Counted from the first letter of the stretch, positions 17,061 through 26,702 are shown. The stretch is DNA of 64,000 nt from Burkholderia paludis (GCF_000732615.1 NZ_JPGL01000043.1:22642-86641), one strand, 5' to 3'. The notes: a model not told the origin generated them from the sequence alone. A program made the numbers and translations.

Positions 17061-19496
17061 TCAGTTGCGCACCGGTTTGCCGGTCTGCAACATGCCCATG
17101 ATCCGCTCCTGCGTCTTCTGCGTGCCGAGCAGCTCGACGAACGCACGACGCTCCAGCGCGAGCAGCCACTGCTCGTCGACCAGGCTGCCGGCTTCGACGT
17201 CGCCGCCGCACACGGCCTCGGCGATGCGGCTCGCGATCAGGTAGTCGTGGTCGCTGATGAAGCGGCCGTCGCGCATGTTGACGAGCGATGCCTTGATCGT
17301 CGCGATCGCCGAACGGCCCGCCACCGGCACGTCCTTCGCGCGCAGCGGTGCGCGGTAGCCGGTCGCAGCCAGCGCACGCGCCTCCTTCTTCGCGGTGTCG
17401 AGCAGTTCGAACACGTTGAAGACGATCGTGTCGGACGGCTTCACGTAGCCCATCGCACGCGCATCGTGCGCGGACGCCGAGACCTTCGCCATCGCCGCGT
17501 TCTCGAACGACTTCGTGACGAACTTCAGGATGTCGGTGGTCGCGTTCGCGGCCGTGGCGGCGTCCGCCGCGCGCAGCGCCGCTTCCTTCAGGCCGCCGCC
17601 TGCCGGCACGAGGCCGACGCCCACTTCGACGAGGCCGATGTAGCTCTCGACGTGCACGACGCGCTTCGCGCTGTGCAGCATCAGTTCGCACCCGCCGCCG
17701 AGCGCGATGCCCGACACGGCTGCGACCACCGGCACGTTCGCGTACTTCACGCGCAGCATGCCTTCCTGGAACTTCTTCACGAACGGCTCGATACCCTTCG
17801 CACCGCCCATCATGAACGCGGGCATCGCCTCTTCGAGGTTCGCGCCGGCCGAGAACGGGCCGCCCGGCGTGCCGAGCTTCAGCGACGTCGGCTGCCAGAT
17901 CACCACGCCCTTGTAGTCCTTCTCCGCGACTTCGATCGCCTGCACCAGGCCGTCGATCACGCTCGGTCCGATCGTGTTCATCTTCGACTTGAACGACACG
18001 ATCACGACGTCGTCCTCACCCGCACGGTCGTCGACCCATGCGCGCACGGCGTCGGTCTCGAACAGCGTCTTGCCGTACGTCTTCGGATCGGCGCCGGCTT
18101 CGCCGAGCAGCGGCGCGCGGAACACCTGCTTGCCGTAGACCGCGAGGTCCGAACGCGGCACGAAACGCTTCGCCGCCGGCGCCCACGAGCCTTCGGCCGT
18201 GTGCACGCCGCCCTTCTCGGCAACCGCGCCCTCGAGCACCCACGACGGCAGCGGCACGTTCGCGAGCGCCTTGCCGGCCGCGATGTCTTCCTGCACCCAC
18301 TCGGCGACCTGCTTCCAGCCGGCGGCCTGCCAGCCTTCGAACGGGCCTTCGTTCCAGCCGAAGCCCCAGCGGATCGCGAGGTCGACGTCGCGCGCGTTGT
18401 CCGCGATCGACTCGAGATGCACGCCGATGTAGTGGAACACGTCGCGGAAGATCGACCACAGGAACTGCGCGTGCGGATGGTCCGTTTCACGCAGCAGCTT
18501 CAGGCGTTCGGCCGGCGGACGCTTCAGGATGCGGCCGACGGTTTCGTCCGCCTTCGCGCCCGAATCCACATAGGTGCCCGTCTTCGCGTCGAGCACCTTG
18601 ATCGCCTTGCCTTCCTTCTTGTAGAAACCACCGCCCGTCTTCTGGCCGAGCGCGCCCTGCTTCACCAGTTCGGCAAGCACGGCGGGCGTCTGGTAGACCG
18701 GGAAGAACGGATCGTCGGCGAGATTGTCCTGCATCGTCTTGATCACGTGCGCCATCGTGTCGAGGCCGACCACGTCCGCGGTGCGGAACGTCGCCGACTT
18801 CGCACGGCCCAGGCGGCTGCCCGTCAGGTCGTCGACTTCGTCGAAGCGCAGGCCGAACTTCGCGGCCTCGGTGATCACCGCGAGGATCGAGAAGATGCCG
18901 ACGCGGTTCGCGATGAAGTTCGGCGTGTCCTTCGCGCGCACGACGCCCTTGCCGACGATGCTGGTCAGGAACGTCTCGAGCTGGTCGAGGATGTCCGGGC
19001 GCGTATGCCCGGTCGGAATCAGTTCGACCAGGTGCATGTAGCGCGGCGGGTTGAAGAAGTGCACGCCGCAGAAACGCGCCTTCAGCTCGTCCGAGAAACC
19101 TTCGGACAGCTTCGTGATCGACAGGCCCGACGTGTTGGTCGCGAAGATCGCGTTCGGCGCGATGTGCGGTGCGACCTTCTTGTACAGGTCGTGCTTCCAG
19201 TCCATCCGCTCGGCGATCGCCTCGATCACGACGTCGCATTCGGCGAGCTTCGCGATGTCGTCTTCGTAGTTTGCCGCTTCGAGGTACTTCGCGTCGTCCT
19301 TCACGCCGAACGGCGCGGGCGACAGCTTCTTCAGGTTCTCGATCGCCTTCAGCGCGATCGCGTTTTTCGGGCCTTCCTTGGCCGGCAGGTCGAACAGCAG
19401 CACCGGCACGCGTGCGTTGATGAGGTGCGCGGCGATCTGCGCGCCCATCACGCCGGCGCCCAGCACGGCGACCTTGCGAATCAGGAAATTGCTCAC
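17061..19496 (-). CDS. fadN: 3-hydroxyacyl-CoA dehydrogenase/enoyl-CoA hydratase, FadN-type fusion
   Basis: An 811-residue fusion. The NAD-binding 3-hydroxyacyl-CoA dehydrogenase domain comes first (GAGVMG at residues 13-18), then the dehydrogenase C-terminal domain, then a crotonase-like segment (GGGCELMLH) toward the C-terminus. This order is the reverse of E. coli FadB and matches FadN (YusL) of Bacillus subtilis. It carries out the two middle steps of beta-oxidation with FadA. The start is GTG at 19496 with GGAG seven bases upstream. The spacing to the acyl-CoA dehydrogenase gene is 113 bases, and no terminator is seen there. Confidence 0.9.
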   Translation of the reverse strand: MSNFLIRKVAVLGAGVMGAQIAAHLINARVPVLLFDLPAKEGPKNAIALKAIENLKKLSPAPFGVKDDAKYLEAANYEDDIAKLAECDVVIEAIAERMDWKHDLYKKVAPHIAPNAIFATNTSGLSITKLSEGFSDELKARFCGVHFFNPPRYMHLVELIPTGHTRPDILDQLETFLTSIVGKGVVRAKDTPNFIANRVGIFSILAVITEAAKFGLRFDEVDDLTGSRLGRAKSATFRTADVVGLDTMAHVIKTMQDNLADDPFFPVYQTPAVLAELVKQGALGQKTGGGFYKKEGKAIKVLDAKTGTYVDSGAKADETVGRILKRPPAERLKLLRETDHPHAQFLWSIFRDVFHYIGVHLESIADNARDVDLAIRWGFGWNEGPFEGWQAAGWKQVAEWVQEDIAAGKALANVPLPSWVLEGAVAEKGGVHTAEGSWAPAAKRFVPRSDLAVYGKQVFRAPLLGEAGADPKTYGKTLFETDAVRAWVDDRAGEDDVVIVSFKSKMNTIGPSVIDGLVQAIEVAEKDYKGVVIWQPTSLKLGTPGGPFSAGANLEEAMPAFMMGGAKGIEPFVKKFQEGMLRVKYANVPVVAAVSGIALGGGCELMLHSAKRVVHVESYIGLVEVGVGLVPAGGGLKEAALRAADAATAANATTDILKFVTKSFENAAMAKVSASAHDARAMGYVKPSDTIVFNVFELLDTAKKEARALAATGYRAPLRAKDVPVAGRSAIATIKASLVNMRDGRFISDHDYLIASRIAEAVCGGDVEAGSLVDEQWLLALERRAFVELLGTQKTQERIMGMLQTGKPVRN

Positions 19497-19609
19497 GGGA
19501 TGTCTCCGGATAGTGTCGTGCAGCGCGGGAGGTAAGGGCTGCACGGCGAAGTGAGTACCAGGAACCGTTGGGCTCGGGCGGCGCGCGGCGCACGCCGCCC
19601 GAACGCGCG

Positions 19610-21397
19610 TCAGAACAGCGATTCGTCGACTTCCATCAGCGTCTTCGAACCGGCGCGCGCGGCGCGGATCGTCGATGCCGTCTCGGGCAGCAGGCGTGCG
19701 AAGTAGAAGCGGGCCGTCGCGAGCTTCGACTTGTAGAACGGATCGCCCGACGCTTCGTTGTCGAGTGCGAGGCGTGCCATGCGCGCCCAGAAGTACGAGA
19801 ACACCAGGTGGCCGACGGTGCGCAGGTACGGCACGGCGGCGGCGCCGACTTCGTCCGGGTTCTGCATCGCCTTCATGCCGATTTCCATCGTCAGCTTCTG
19901 CACCTTGTCGCCGATGTCGGCGAGCGGGTTGATGAACTCGGCCATCTCCGGCTTCACGCCTTCGGCTTCGGCGAATTCCGTGACGAGCTTGCCGAACTTC
20001 TTCAGCTTCGCGCCCATGTCGCCGAGCACCTTGCGGCCCAGCAGGTCGAGCGACTGGATCGAGTTCGTGCCTTCGTAGATCATGTTGATCCGCGCGTCGC
20101 GCACGTACTGCTCCATGCCCCACTCGGAGATGAAGCCGTGGCCGCCGTAGATCTGCATCGCGTGGTTGGTCGACTCGAACGCGTTGTCGGTCAGGAAGGC
20201 CTTGATGATCGGCGTGAGCAGCGCGACGAGGTCGGCCGCTTCCTTGCGCACCGCTTCGTCACCGTGCGACAGCTCCTTGTCGATCTGCAGCGCGGACCAG
20301 TACGTGAACGCGCGCGCGCCCTCGGCATAGGCCTTCTGCGTGAGCAGCATGCGACGCACGTCCGGGTGCACGATGATCGGGTCGGCCGGCTTGTCCGGTG
20401 CCTTCGGGCCCGTCAGCGAGCGCATCTGCAGGCGCTCCTTCGCGTACGTAAGCGAGTTCTGGTAGGCGACTTCCGTGAGGCCGAGGCCCTGCATGCCGAC
20501 GCCGAGGCGCGCGGCATTCATCATCACGAACATCGCGTTGAGACCCTTGTTCGGCTCACCGACCATCCAGCCCTTCGCGCCGTCGAGGTTCATCACGCAC
20601 GTCGAGTTGCCGTGGATGCCCATCTTGTGCTCGATCGAGCCGCACTTGATGCCGTTGCGCTCGCCCGGCTCGCCCGCTGCATCGGGGACGAATTTCGGCA
20701 CGATGAACAGCGAGATCCCCTTCGTGCCCTGCGGCGCGTCCGGCAGGCGCGCGAGCACGAGGTGGATGATGTTCTTCGACATGTCGTGCTCGCCGCTCGA
20801 GATGAAGATCTTCGTGCCGCTGATCGAGTACGAGCCGTCGCCGTTCGGTTCGGCCTTGGTGCGCAGGATGCCGAGGTCGGTGCCGCAGTGCGGCTCGGTC
20901 AGGCACATCGTGCCCGTCCATTCGCCCGACACGAGCTTCGGCAGGTATTGCTTCTGGAGTTCCGGCGCGCCGTGCGCGTGCAGGCATTCGTAGGCGCCGT
21001 GCGACAGGCCCGGATACATCGTCCATGCCTGGTTCGCCGAGTTCAGCATTTCGTAGAGCGCGTTGTTCACGAACGCGGGCAGGCCCTGGCCGCCGTAGTC
21101 CGGATCGCAGCCCAGTGCCGGCCAGCCGGCCTCGACGTATTGCCGGTAGGCCTCCTTGAAGCCGGTCGGGGTCTTCACGACGCCGTCGCCTTCATACGTG
21201 CAGCCTTCGCGGTCGCCGACCTGGTTCAGCGGGAACAGTACCTCGGAGCAGAACTTGCCCGCTTCCTCGAGGACCTGGTTGATCGTGTCGGCGTCGAGGT
21301 CCGCATGCTTGGGCATTTGCTTGACTTCGGCTTCGACGTTCAGAAGCTCGTGCAACACGAATTGCATGTCGCGCAGCGGCGCGGCGTACTGTCCCAT
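19610..21397 (-). CDS. acyl-CoA dehydrogenase, long form
   Basis: A 595-residue FAD-dependent acyl-CoA dehydrogenase that makes trans-2-enoyl-CoA. It is longer than the ~390-residue medium-chain enzymes because of a C-terminal extension, as in the three-domain long-chain group. Motifs include MCLTEPHCGTDLG (FAD/substrate region) and YEGTNSIQSLDLLGRK near the end of the dehydrogenase core. I chose the ATG at 21397 because GGAGAGAGTC precedes it; a TTG four codons upstream is less likely. It follows the TetR gene by 58 bases, and both are probably in one operon with fadN and fadA. Confidence 0.9.
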   Translation of the reverse strand: MGQYAAPLRDMQFVLHELLNVEAEVKQMPKHADLDADTINQVLEEAGKFCSEVLFPLNQVGDREGCTYEGDGVVKTPTGFKEAYRQYVEAGWPALGCDPDYGGQGLPAFVNNALYEMLNSANQAWTMYPGLSHGAYECLHAHGAPELQKQYLPKLVSGEWTGTMCLTEPHCGTDLGILRTKAEPNGDGSYSISGTKIFISSGEHDMSKNIIHLVLARLPDAPQGTKGISLFIVPKFVPDAAGEPGERNGIKCGSIEHKMGIHGNSTCVMNLDGAKGWMVGEPNKGLNAMFVMMNAARLGVGMQGLGLTEVAYQNSLTYAKERLQMRSLTGPKAPDKPADPIIVHPDVRRMLLTQKAYAEGARAFTYWSALQIDKELSHGDEAVRKEAADLVALLTPIIKAFLTDNAFESTNHAMQIYGGHGFISEWGMEQYVRDARINMIYEGTNSIQSLDLLGRKVLGDMGAKLKKFGKLVTEFAEAEGVKPEMAEFINPLADIGDKVQKLTMEIGMKAMQNPDEVGAAAVPYLRTVGHLVFSYFWARMARLALDNEASGDPFYKSKLATARFYFARLLPETASTIRAARAGSKTLMEVDESLF

Positions 21398-21455
21398 GAC
21401 TCTCTCCAAAGGTGGGCAAAACGGCTCGAGCTCCTGGCGGGCGGGTCACGCGCCG

Positions 21456-22055
21456 CTAACGGCTCTCGCTCTGATACGAAACAATCGTCTTTTCCAGCGC
21501 GGCCCACGTGAGGCGCACGGCGTCCGGCGAATGCAGGAAGCGGGCGTCGTGATGCAGGCCGAGCGTGAAGCTGTACAACTCGAAGAGCATCAGGTCCGGA
21601 TCGGTATCCGCACGCAGATGGCCTTCTTCCTTCGCCTGCGAAATGGCACGCAGCATCGCGGCACGCCAGGCCGTCACGCTCGCGATCAACTGCTCGCGCA
21701 CGGGGCTGTCAGGCCGGTCGTCGTATTCGACGGCGCCGCTGATGTAGATGCATCCCGTCGTCACCTCCTGGATGCGCTTCTCCGTCCAGCGGGACAGCAT
21801 CGCCCGGAGGCGCGGCAAGCCGCGCGGCTCGCGCAGGCTCGGAAAGAACACCTCGTTTTCGAAACGATGGTGATACTCGCGGACGACCTCGACCTGCAGG
21901 TCCTCGCGCGATCCGAAGTGCGCGAACACGCCGCTCTTGCTCATCTGCATGCGCTCGGCCAGCAGACCGATCGTCAGCCCCTCCAGCCCGTCACGGCTGG
22001 CGAGATCCAAAGCAGCTTCAAGTATCGCGGCACGCGTCTGTTCGCCTTTTCGCAT
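21456..22055 (-). CDS. TetR-family regulator of the beta-oxidation operon
   Basis: A 199-residue repressor-type protein. The N-terminal helix-turn-helix (ILEAALDLASRDGLEGLTIGLLAERMQMSKSGVFAHFGSRE region, residues ~10-55) is typical TetR. The C-terminal domain presumably senses an acyl-CoA or fatty acid. It is the first gene of a reverse-strand run TetR, acyl-CoA dehydrogenase, fadN, fadA, so it most likely controls itself and the pathway. Inverted repeats lie directly upstream of its start. The ligand is inferred from context, not shown. Confidence 0.85.
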   Translation of the reverse strand: MRKGEQTRAAILEAALDLASRDGLEGLTIGLLAERMQMSKSGVFAHFGSREDLQVEVVREYHHRFENEVFFPSLREPRGLPRLRAMLSRWTEKRIQEVTTGCIYISGAVEYDDRPDSPVREQLIASVTAWRAAMLRAISQAKEEGHLRADTDPDLMLFELYSFTLGLHHDARFLHSPDAVRLTWAALEKTIVSYQSESR

Positions 22056-22069
22056 AGCTATTTCTGTAA

Positions 22070-22099
22070 CCGTTCGGGGGTTCGAATAAAATCGAACGG
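22070..22099. promoter_or_regulatory. nested inverted repeats upstream of the TetR gene, candidate operator
   Basis: The repeat GTTCGA-ATAAAA-TCGAAC occupies 22080-22097. It is nested in a wider pair, CCGTTCG (22070-22076) and CGAACGG (22093-22099). They lie 15-44 bases upstream of the TetR start codon, where a repressor would block transcription. TetR-family operators are usually such short palindromes. Binding is inferred. Confidence 0.5.
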
Positions 22100-22255
22100 C
22101 CGTACTATTATTGAGTGCGGCCGCTCGCGAAACAAGGAAATTATTAGAAACCGGTGTCTAACCGAGCCGCTATTTTGCGCGATTCCGGCGGGACCGGAGC
22201 GGCTTTTCCGCACGAACGTGCGGACAGATTTTTTGAAGCGAGTGCTGAGTCGGTA

Positions 22256-23530
22256 TCAGTCGTAACCGCCGACCGTCAGCGCCTTCATCACGACGCGATA
22301 TGCCGTATAGGCGAGCCAGTTCAGCATGCGCTCGATGCGCGGGCGCGCGGCGAAGCGGGCGGGGTCGATCTCCCGGCCGTCGGCGAACGCCGCCGCGATC
22401 GCGTCGCGCAACTCGTTCGTGACCGCATCGTAGCGCACCAGCACGACGTTCGCCTCATTGTTCAGCATCAGGCTCAGCGCGTCCAGATTCGACGAGCCGA
22501 CCGTCGCCCAGTTGTCGTCGATCACGGCCACCTTGCCGTGCAGCATCGTCCTGTCGTACTCGGCCACGCGCACGCCCGCGCGCAGCAGCGCGTGATAGAG
22601 GAACGGCACGGCCGTATCGAGCGCGGCGAATTCGTTGCGGCCGATCAGGATCCGCACGTCGACGCCGCGCCGCGCCGCGCCCGTCAGCGCGCGCCGCAGC
22701 TTGCGGCCCGGCATGAAGTACGGATTCGCGAGCAGGATCCGCTGGCGCGCCTGGCCGATCGCGGCGAGATAGGCCTTCTCGATCGCGCGGCGGTTCACGA
22801 CGTTGTCGCGCGCGACGAATGCCACGCTGGGCTCGGTCACGACACGCAGCGCGCCGGCCTTGATCCAGCGATGGCTGCGCATCCAGCGCCGGAACATGTC
22901 GGGAAACGCCTCGCCGCCGTGCAGGCCGGCCGCGTACTGCGCATACGGCTTGTGCCCGAACCGGATCCGGTGCCACTGCAGCTCGAACGCCGCGCGCACG
23001 TCGGACACCGCGGGCCCCGACATCTCGACCGCGAAGTCCCAGCGCGGAAACGGCAGCGTCGTGCCGTTCTGCGCATAGTCGTCGACGAGATTGATGCCGC
23101 CGCAGAACGCGGTTGCATGGTCGATCACCGCGAGCTTGCGGTGCGTGCGCGAGAAGCCGAAGCGGCCGAACAGGAAGCGGTTGTAGATGGCGTGCTCGAC
23201 GCCGGCTCCCTCCCACGTGTCGAACAGCGGCAGGCGCGCGGTGCCGATGCCGTCGGTGATCACGCGCACGCGCACACCGCGCTGCGCCGCGCGGATCAAC
23301 GCGTCCGACACCGGCCGGCCAGCCGCGTCGTCACAGAAGATGTAGGTTTCGAGCATCACCTGCTCGCGGGCCGCGTCGATCCGTTCGATCAATGCGCGGA
23401 AGAATTCGCCGCCGCCCTCGCACAGCCGCACGGTATTGCCCGACGTGAAGGCGAGCCGCGACGCCGAGCCGCGTTCCTGCAGGAACATCTGCCGCAATTG
23501 CGCAAAGCGCTTGCGGGCTTCCGCCGTCAT
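22256..23530 (-). CDS. clsB: cardiolipin synthase ClsB-type phospholipase D
   Basis: A 424-residue phospholipase-D-superfamily enzyme that condenses phospholipids to cardiolipin. Both HKD motifs are complete: H130/K132/D137 (HRKLAVID) and H331/K333/D338 (HGKVAVID). There is no N-terminal membrane anchor, as expected for ClsB rather than ClsA. The ATG at 23530 overlaps the stop of the upstream NUDIX gene as ATGA, a translational-coupling arrangement. The two genes form a small reverse-strand operon. Downstream lies a ~200-base spacer before the TetR gene. Confidence 0.88.
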   Translation of the reverse strand: MTAEARKRFAQLRQMFLQERGSASRLAFTSGNTVRLCEGGGEFFRALIERIDAAREQVMLETYIFCDDAAGRPVSDALIRAAQRGVRVRVITDGIGTARLPLFDTWEGAGVEHAIYNRFLFGRFGFSRTHRKLAVIDHATAFCGGINLVDDYAQNGTTLPFPRWDFAVEMSGPAVSDVRAAFELQWHRIRFGHKPYAQYAAGLHGGEAFPDMFRRWMRSHRWIKAGALRVVTEPSVAFVARDNVVNRRAIEKAYLAAIGQARQRILLANPYFMPGRKLRRALTGAARRGVDVRILIGRNEFAALDTAVPFLYHALLRAGVRVAEYDRTMLHGKVAVIDDNWATVGSSNLDALSLMLNNEANVVLVRYDAVTNELRDAIAAAFADGREIDPARFAARPRIERMLNWLAYTAYRVVMKALTVGGYD

Positions 23531-24021
23531 GCGGACGAGCCGTGCGGCGCGCGCGCGAGTGCCGTGCGCACCGGCAGTTGCAGGATCGCCTCGGCGTTCG
23601 ACGGCGAGAAGCAGCGCGCGGCCGCCTCGCGAAACGGCAGCCACGCATGATCGACATGCTCGCGCGGCGACAGCGTCACGTCGACGCGACGCGGCACGCA
23701 CAGGCCGAACCAGTGTTCGGTGTTGCGCGTGACGCCCGGTGCATAGCGGTGCAGGTATTGCGGATAGATCGCGTATTCGATCCGGTGGCGCCAGTCGACG
23801 AGCGCCGCGGCGGGCAGGTCCGGCGTGCCGACCGCGATGCCGGTTTCCTCGGCCACTTCGCGCGCGGCGGTCACCGCGAGCGGCTCGTCGATAGCGTCCT
23901 TCGATCCGGTCACCGATTGCCAGAAGTCGGGCTGGTCGGCACGCTTGATCACGAGCACATCGAGGTCGGGCGTGTAGATCACGACGAGAACGGATTCGGG
24001 GATTTTCGGCGGCTTCGTCAT
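23527..24021 (-). CDS. nudB: dihydroneopterin triphosphate pyrophosphatase (NUDIX)
   Basis: A 164-residue NUDIX hydrolase. The Nudix box reads GSKDAIDEPLAVTAAREVAE and continues ETGI, giving the full GX5EX7REUXEEXGU pattern. It matches NudB, which removes pyrophosphate from dihydroneopterin triphosphate in folate synthesis; the WQSVTGSKD context before the box is typical of NudB. I chose the ATG at 24021, since the upstream open frame is Arg/Pro-rich. Its position next to aspS is conserved in several proteobacteria, which supports the call. The stop overlaps the clsB start. Confidence 0.87.
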   Translation of the reverse strand: MTKPPKIPESVLVVIYTPDLDVLVIKRADQPDFWQSVTGSKDAIDEPLAVTAAREVAEETGIAVGTPDLPAAALVDWRHRIEYAIYPQYLHRYAPGVTRNTEHWFGLCVPRRVDVTLSPREHVDHAWLPFREAAARCFSPSNAEAILQLPVRTALARAPHGSSA

Positions 24022-24104
24022 CTTGGTTTCATGCGGCACGGGGCCGCGCGCGGGGCATCTGCGCCGAACGTGCGGCAAGTGCTGCGACTGTACCGCAAAA
24101 AACG

Positions 24105-24130
24105 AAAAAGGCGCATCGCAGCGCCTTTTT
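24105..24130. terminator. bidirectional intrinsic terminator after aspS
   Basis: The perfect 10-bp arms AAAAAGGCGC (24105-24114) and GCGCCTTTTT (24121-24130) flank a 6-base loop. U-tracts result on both strands. It sits 52 bases past the aspS stop and 83 bases before the nudB start, so it separates the aspS transcript from nudB-clsB. Confidence 0.9.
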
Positions 24131-24181
24131 CATGTGCGTCGTGTGCGCGTCGCCGCACACACGGCCGGGGGTGCCGGCGCG

Positions 24182-25984
24182 TTACGCCTTCGGCTGCTCC
24201 GGCTGACGCAGACGGATGTGCAGTTCGCGCAGCTGACGCTCGTCGACCGGGCTCGGCGCCTGCGTGAGCAGATCCTGCGCACGCTGCGTCTTCGGGAACG
24301 CGATCACGTCGCGGATCGAGTCGGCGCCGGCCATCATCGTGACGATGCGGTCGAGGCCGAATGCGATGCCGCCGTGCGGCGGCGCGCCGTACTGCAGCGC
24401 GTCCAGCAGGAAGCCGAATTTCAGTTGCGCTTCTTCCGCACCGATCTTCAGCGCGCGGAACACCTTGCTCTGCACTTCCTCGCGATGGATACGCACCGAG
24501 CCGCCGCCGATTTCCCAGCCGTTCAGCACCATGTCGTAGGCCTTCGCGAGGCAACGACCCGGATCGGTCTCGAGGTACTCGAGGTGCTCGTCCTTCGGGC
24601 TCGTGAACGGGTGGTGCGCTGCGACGTAGCGCGCATCCTCGTCGTCGTACTCGAACATCGGGAAGTCGACGACCCACAGCGGCTTCCAGCCGGCCTGGAC
24701 CAGACCGTTCGCCTTGCCGAATTCCGAATGACCGATCTTCAGGCGCAGCGCGCCGAGGCTGTCGTTGACGACCTTCGCGCGATCGGCCGCGAAGAAGATG
24801 ATGTCGCCGTCTTCCGCACCGGTGCGCTCGAGGATCGCCGCGATCGACGCGTCGTGCAGGTTCTTGACGATCGGGCTCTGCAGGCCGTCACGGCCCTTCG
24901 CCTTCTCGTTGACCTTGATCCATGCGAGGCCCTTCGCGCCGTAGATGCGCACGAATTCCGTGTAGCCGTCGATGTCGCCGCGCGTCAGCTCGCCGCCCTT
25001 CGGCACGCGCAGCGCCGCGACGCGGCCGTCCTTCGCATTGGCCGGCGTGCTGAACACCTTGAAGTCGACGTCCTTCATCGCGTCGGTCAGCTCGGTGAAT
25101 TCGAGCTGCACGCGCAGGTCGGGCTTGTCCGAACCGAAACGCGCCATCGCTTCCGAGTACGGCATCACCGGGAACGTCGCATCGAGCTCGACGTCGATCG
25201 TCGTCTTGAAGATATGACGGATCATGTCCTCGAACAGGTCACGGATTTCCTGCTCGCCGAGGAACGACGTTTCGCAGTCGATCTGCGTGAATTCCGGCTG
25301 ACGGTCGGCCCGGAGGTCTTCGTCGCGGAAGCACTTGGTGATCTGGTAGTAGCGGTCGAAGTTCGCGACCATCAGCAGCTGCTTGAACAGCTGCGGCGAC
25401 TGCGGCAGCGCGAAGAACTGGCCCGCGTTCACGCGCGACGGCACGAGATAGTCGCGCGCGCCTTCCGGCGTGCTCTTCGTCAGCATCGGCGTTTCGATGT
25501 CGATGAAGCCCTGCTCGTCGAGGTACTTGCGCGCCTCGATCGCGACGCGGTAACGCAGGCGCAGGTTGTGCTGCATCTGCGGGCGGCGCAGGTCGAGCAC
25601 GCGGTGCGTGAGACGCGTCGTTTCCGACAGGTTGTCGTCGTCGAGCTGGAACGGCGGCGTGACCGATGCGTTCAGCACGTTCAGTTCGTGGCACAGCACC
25701 TCGATCTTGCCGCTCTTCAGGCCGGCGTTGACCGTGCCTTCCGGACGGTTGCGCACGAGGCCCTTGATCTGCACGCAGAACTCGTTGCGCACGCCTTCGG
25801 CGGTAGCGAACATTTCCGCGCGATCCGGGTCGCACACCACCTGCACGAGGCCTTCACGATCGCGCAGGTCGATGAAGATCACACCGCCGTGATCGCGGCG
25901 GCGCTGCACCCAGCCGCACAGCGACACGGTTTGGCCCAGCAGGTGTTCGGTCACGAGACCGCAGTATTCAGTACGCATCGACAT
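24182..25984 (-). CDS. aspS: aspartyl-tRNA synthetase
   Basis: A 600-residue class II aminoacyl-tRNA synthetase. An N-terminal OB-fold anticodon-binding domain (about 1-110) is followed by the catalytic core with the bacterial GAD insertion (about 285-430). Motif 2 is visible as CFRDEDLRADRQPEFTQID, and motif 3 in GLDRI near the C-terminus. The length is that of bacterial-type AspRS. The ATG at 25984 is followed by another ATG at 25978; GAAAG upstream fits the first. The DUF502 gene lies 67 bases upstream on the same strand. Confidence 0.97.
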   Translation of the reverse strand: MSMRTEYCGLVTEHLLGQTVSLCGWVQRRRDHGGVIFIDLRDREGLVQVVCDPDRAEMFATAEGVRNEFCVQIKGLVRNRPEGTVNAGLKSGKIEVLCHELNVLNASVTPPFQLDDDNLSETTRLTHRVLDLRRPQMQHNLRLRYRVAIEARKYLDEQGFIDIETPMLTKSTPEGARDYLVPSRVNAGQFFALPQSPQLFKQLLMVANFDRYYQITKCFRDEDLRADRQPEFTQIDCETSFLGEQEIRDLFEDMIRHIFKTTIDVELDATFPVMPYSEAMARFGSDKPDLRVQLEFTELTDAMKDVDFKVFSTPANAKDGRVAALRVPKGGELTRGDIDGYTEFVRIYGAKGLAWIKVNEKAKGRDGLQSPIVKNLHDASIAAILERTGAEDGDIIFFAADRAKVVNDSLGALRLKIGHSEFGKANGLVQAGWKPLWVVDFPMFEYDDEDARYVAAHHPFTSPKDEHLEYLETDPGRCLAKAYDMVLNGWEIGGGSVRIHREEVQSKVFRALKIGAEEAQLKFGFLLDALQYGAPPHGGIAFGLDRIVTMMAGADSIRDVIAFPKTQRAQDLLTQAPSPVDERQLRELHIRLRQPEQPKA

Positions 25985-26051
25985 GATGTTTGCTTTCGTT
26001 CGGTTTGATCAACGGGCGCCGCAACGCGCGGCCCGGGCGATGATTCGTTAC

Positions 26052-26702
26052 TTACAGCGGCGGCTCGACGGGGCGGCGGGCAGGCGCAGGAGCCGGCGCC
26101 GGGGGCGCCACCACGCCCATCGAGACGATGTACTTGAGCGCGGCATCGACCGACATGTCGAGTTCGATGACTTCGCTCTTGGGCAGCATCAGGAAGAAGC
26201 CCGACGTCGGGTTCGGCGTCGTCGGAATGTAGACGCTCACATACTCTTCCGTCAGATGATTGAGCACGTCGCCGCCCGGCGTACCGGTCAGAAACGCGAT
26301 CGTATACGAGCCGCGACGCGGATATTCGATCAGCAGCGCCTTGCGGAACGCATTGCCGCTGCTCGACAGCAGCGTGTCCGACACCTGCTTGACGCTGGTG
26401 TAGATCGGCCCGACCACCGGGATGTGGCGCACGACCGCATTCCACCACGTGACGAGCTTCTGGCCGATGAAGTTCCGCGTGGCCAGCCCGACGACGAAGA
26501 TGAACGCGAGCGTCAGCACCGCGCCGATCCCCGGCAGGTGGAAGCCGAGCATCCGCTCGGGCTGCCACGATTCGGGCAGCAGCAGCAGCGTCTGGTCCAT
26601 CGTCCCGATGATGAGACCCAGCACCCACAGCGTGATCGCAAGCGGGACGAGAACCAGCAGGCCGGTCAGAAACACCGATTTCAGGGTCGTCTTTTTCATC
26701 AT
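26052..26702 (-). CDS. DUF502 inner-membrane protein
   Basis: A 216-residue protein of the DUF502 family. Two transmembrane segments (about residues 9-33 and 57-77) are followed by a cytosolic or peripheral domain with HIPVVGPIYTSVKQVSDTL, the family hallmark. The C-terminus is Pro/Ala-rich. The function is unknown. It lies between the FmdB-type zinc-ribbon gene and aspS on the reverse strand, a neighbourhood conserved in beta-proteobacteria, and is probably co-transcribed with both. Confidence 0.85.
   Translation of the reverse strand: MMKKTTLKSVFLTGLLVLVPLAITLWVLGLIIGTMDQTLLLLPESWQPERMLGFHLPGIGAVLTLAFIFVVGLATRNFIGQKLVTWWNAVVRHIPVVGPIYTSVKQVSDTLLSSSGNAFRKALLIEYPRRGSYTIAFLTGTPGGDVLNHLTEEYVSVYIPTTPNPTSGFFLMLPKSEVIELDMSVDAALKYIVSMGVVAPPAPAPAPARRPVEPPL

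Noticed and set aside
15957..19535. 1192-codon forward open frame across the thiolase and FadN genes
   Set aside because: Composition is atypical for protein, and it runs opposite two clear enzymes.
22208..22223. Palindrome CCGCACG-AA-CGTGCGG followed by TTTTTT on the forward strand
   Set aside because: It looks like a terminator, but no forward gene lies upstream and the U-tract is five bases away from the stem; not enough to call.
23530..23701. Longer N-terminus for the cardiolipin synthase
   Set aside because: The extra 57 residues are Arg/Ala-rich and lie inside the NUDIX gene; the ATGA overlap at 23530 gives a better start.
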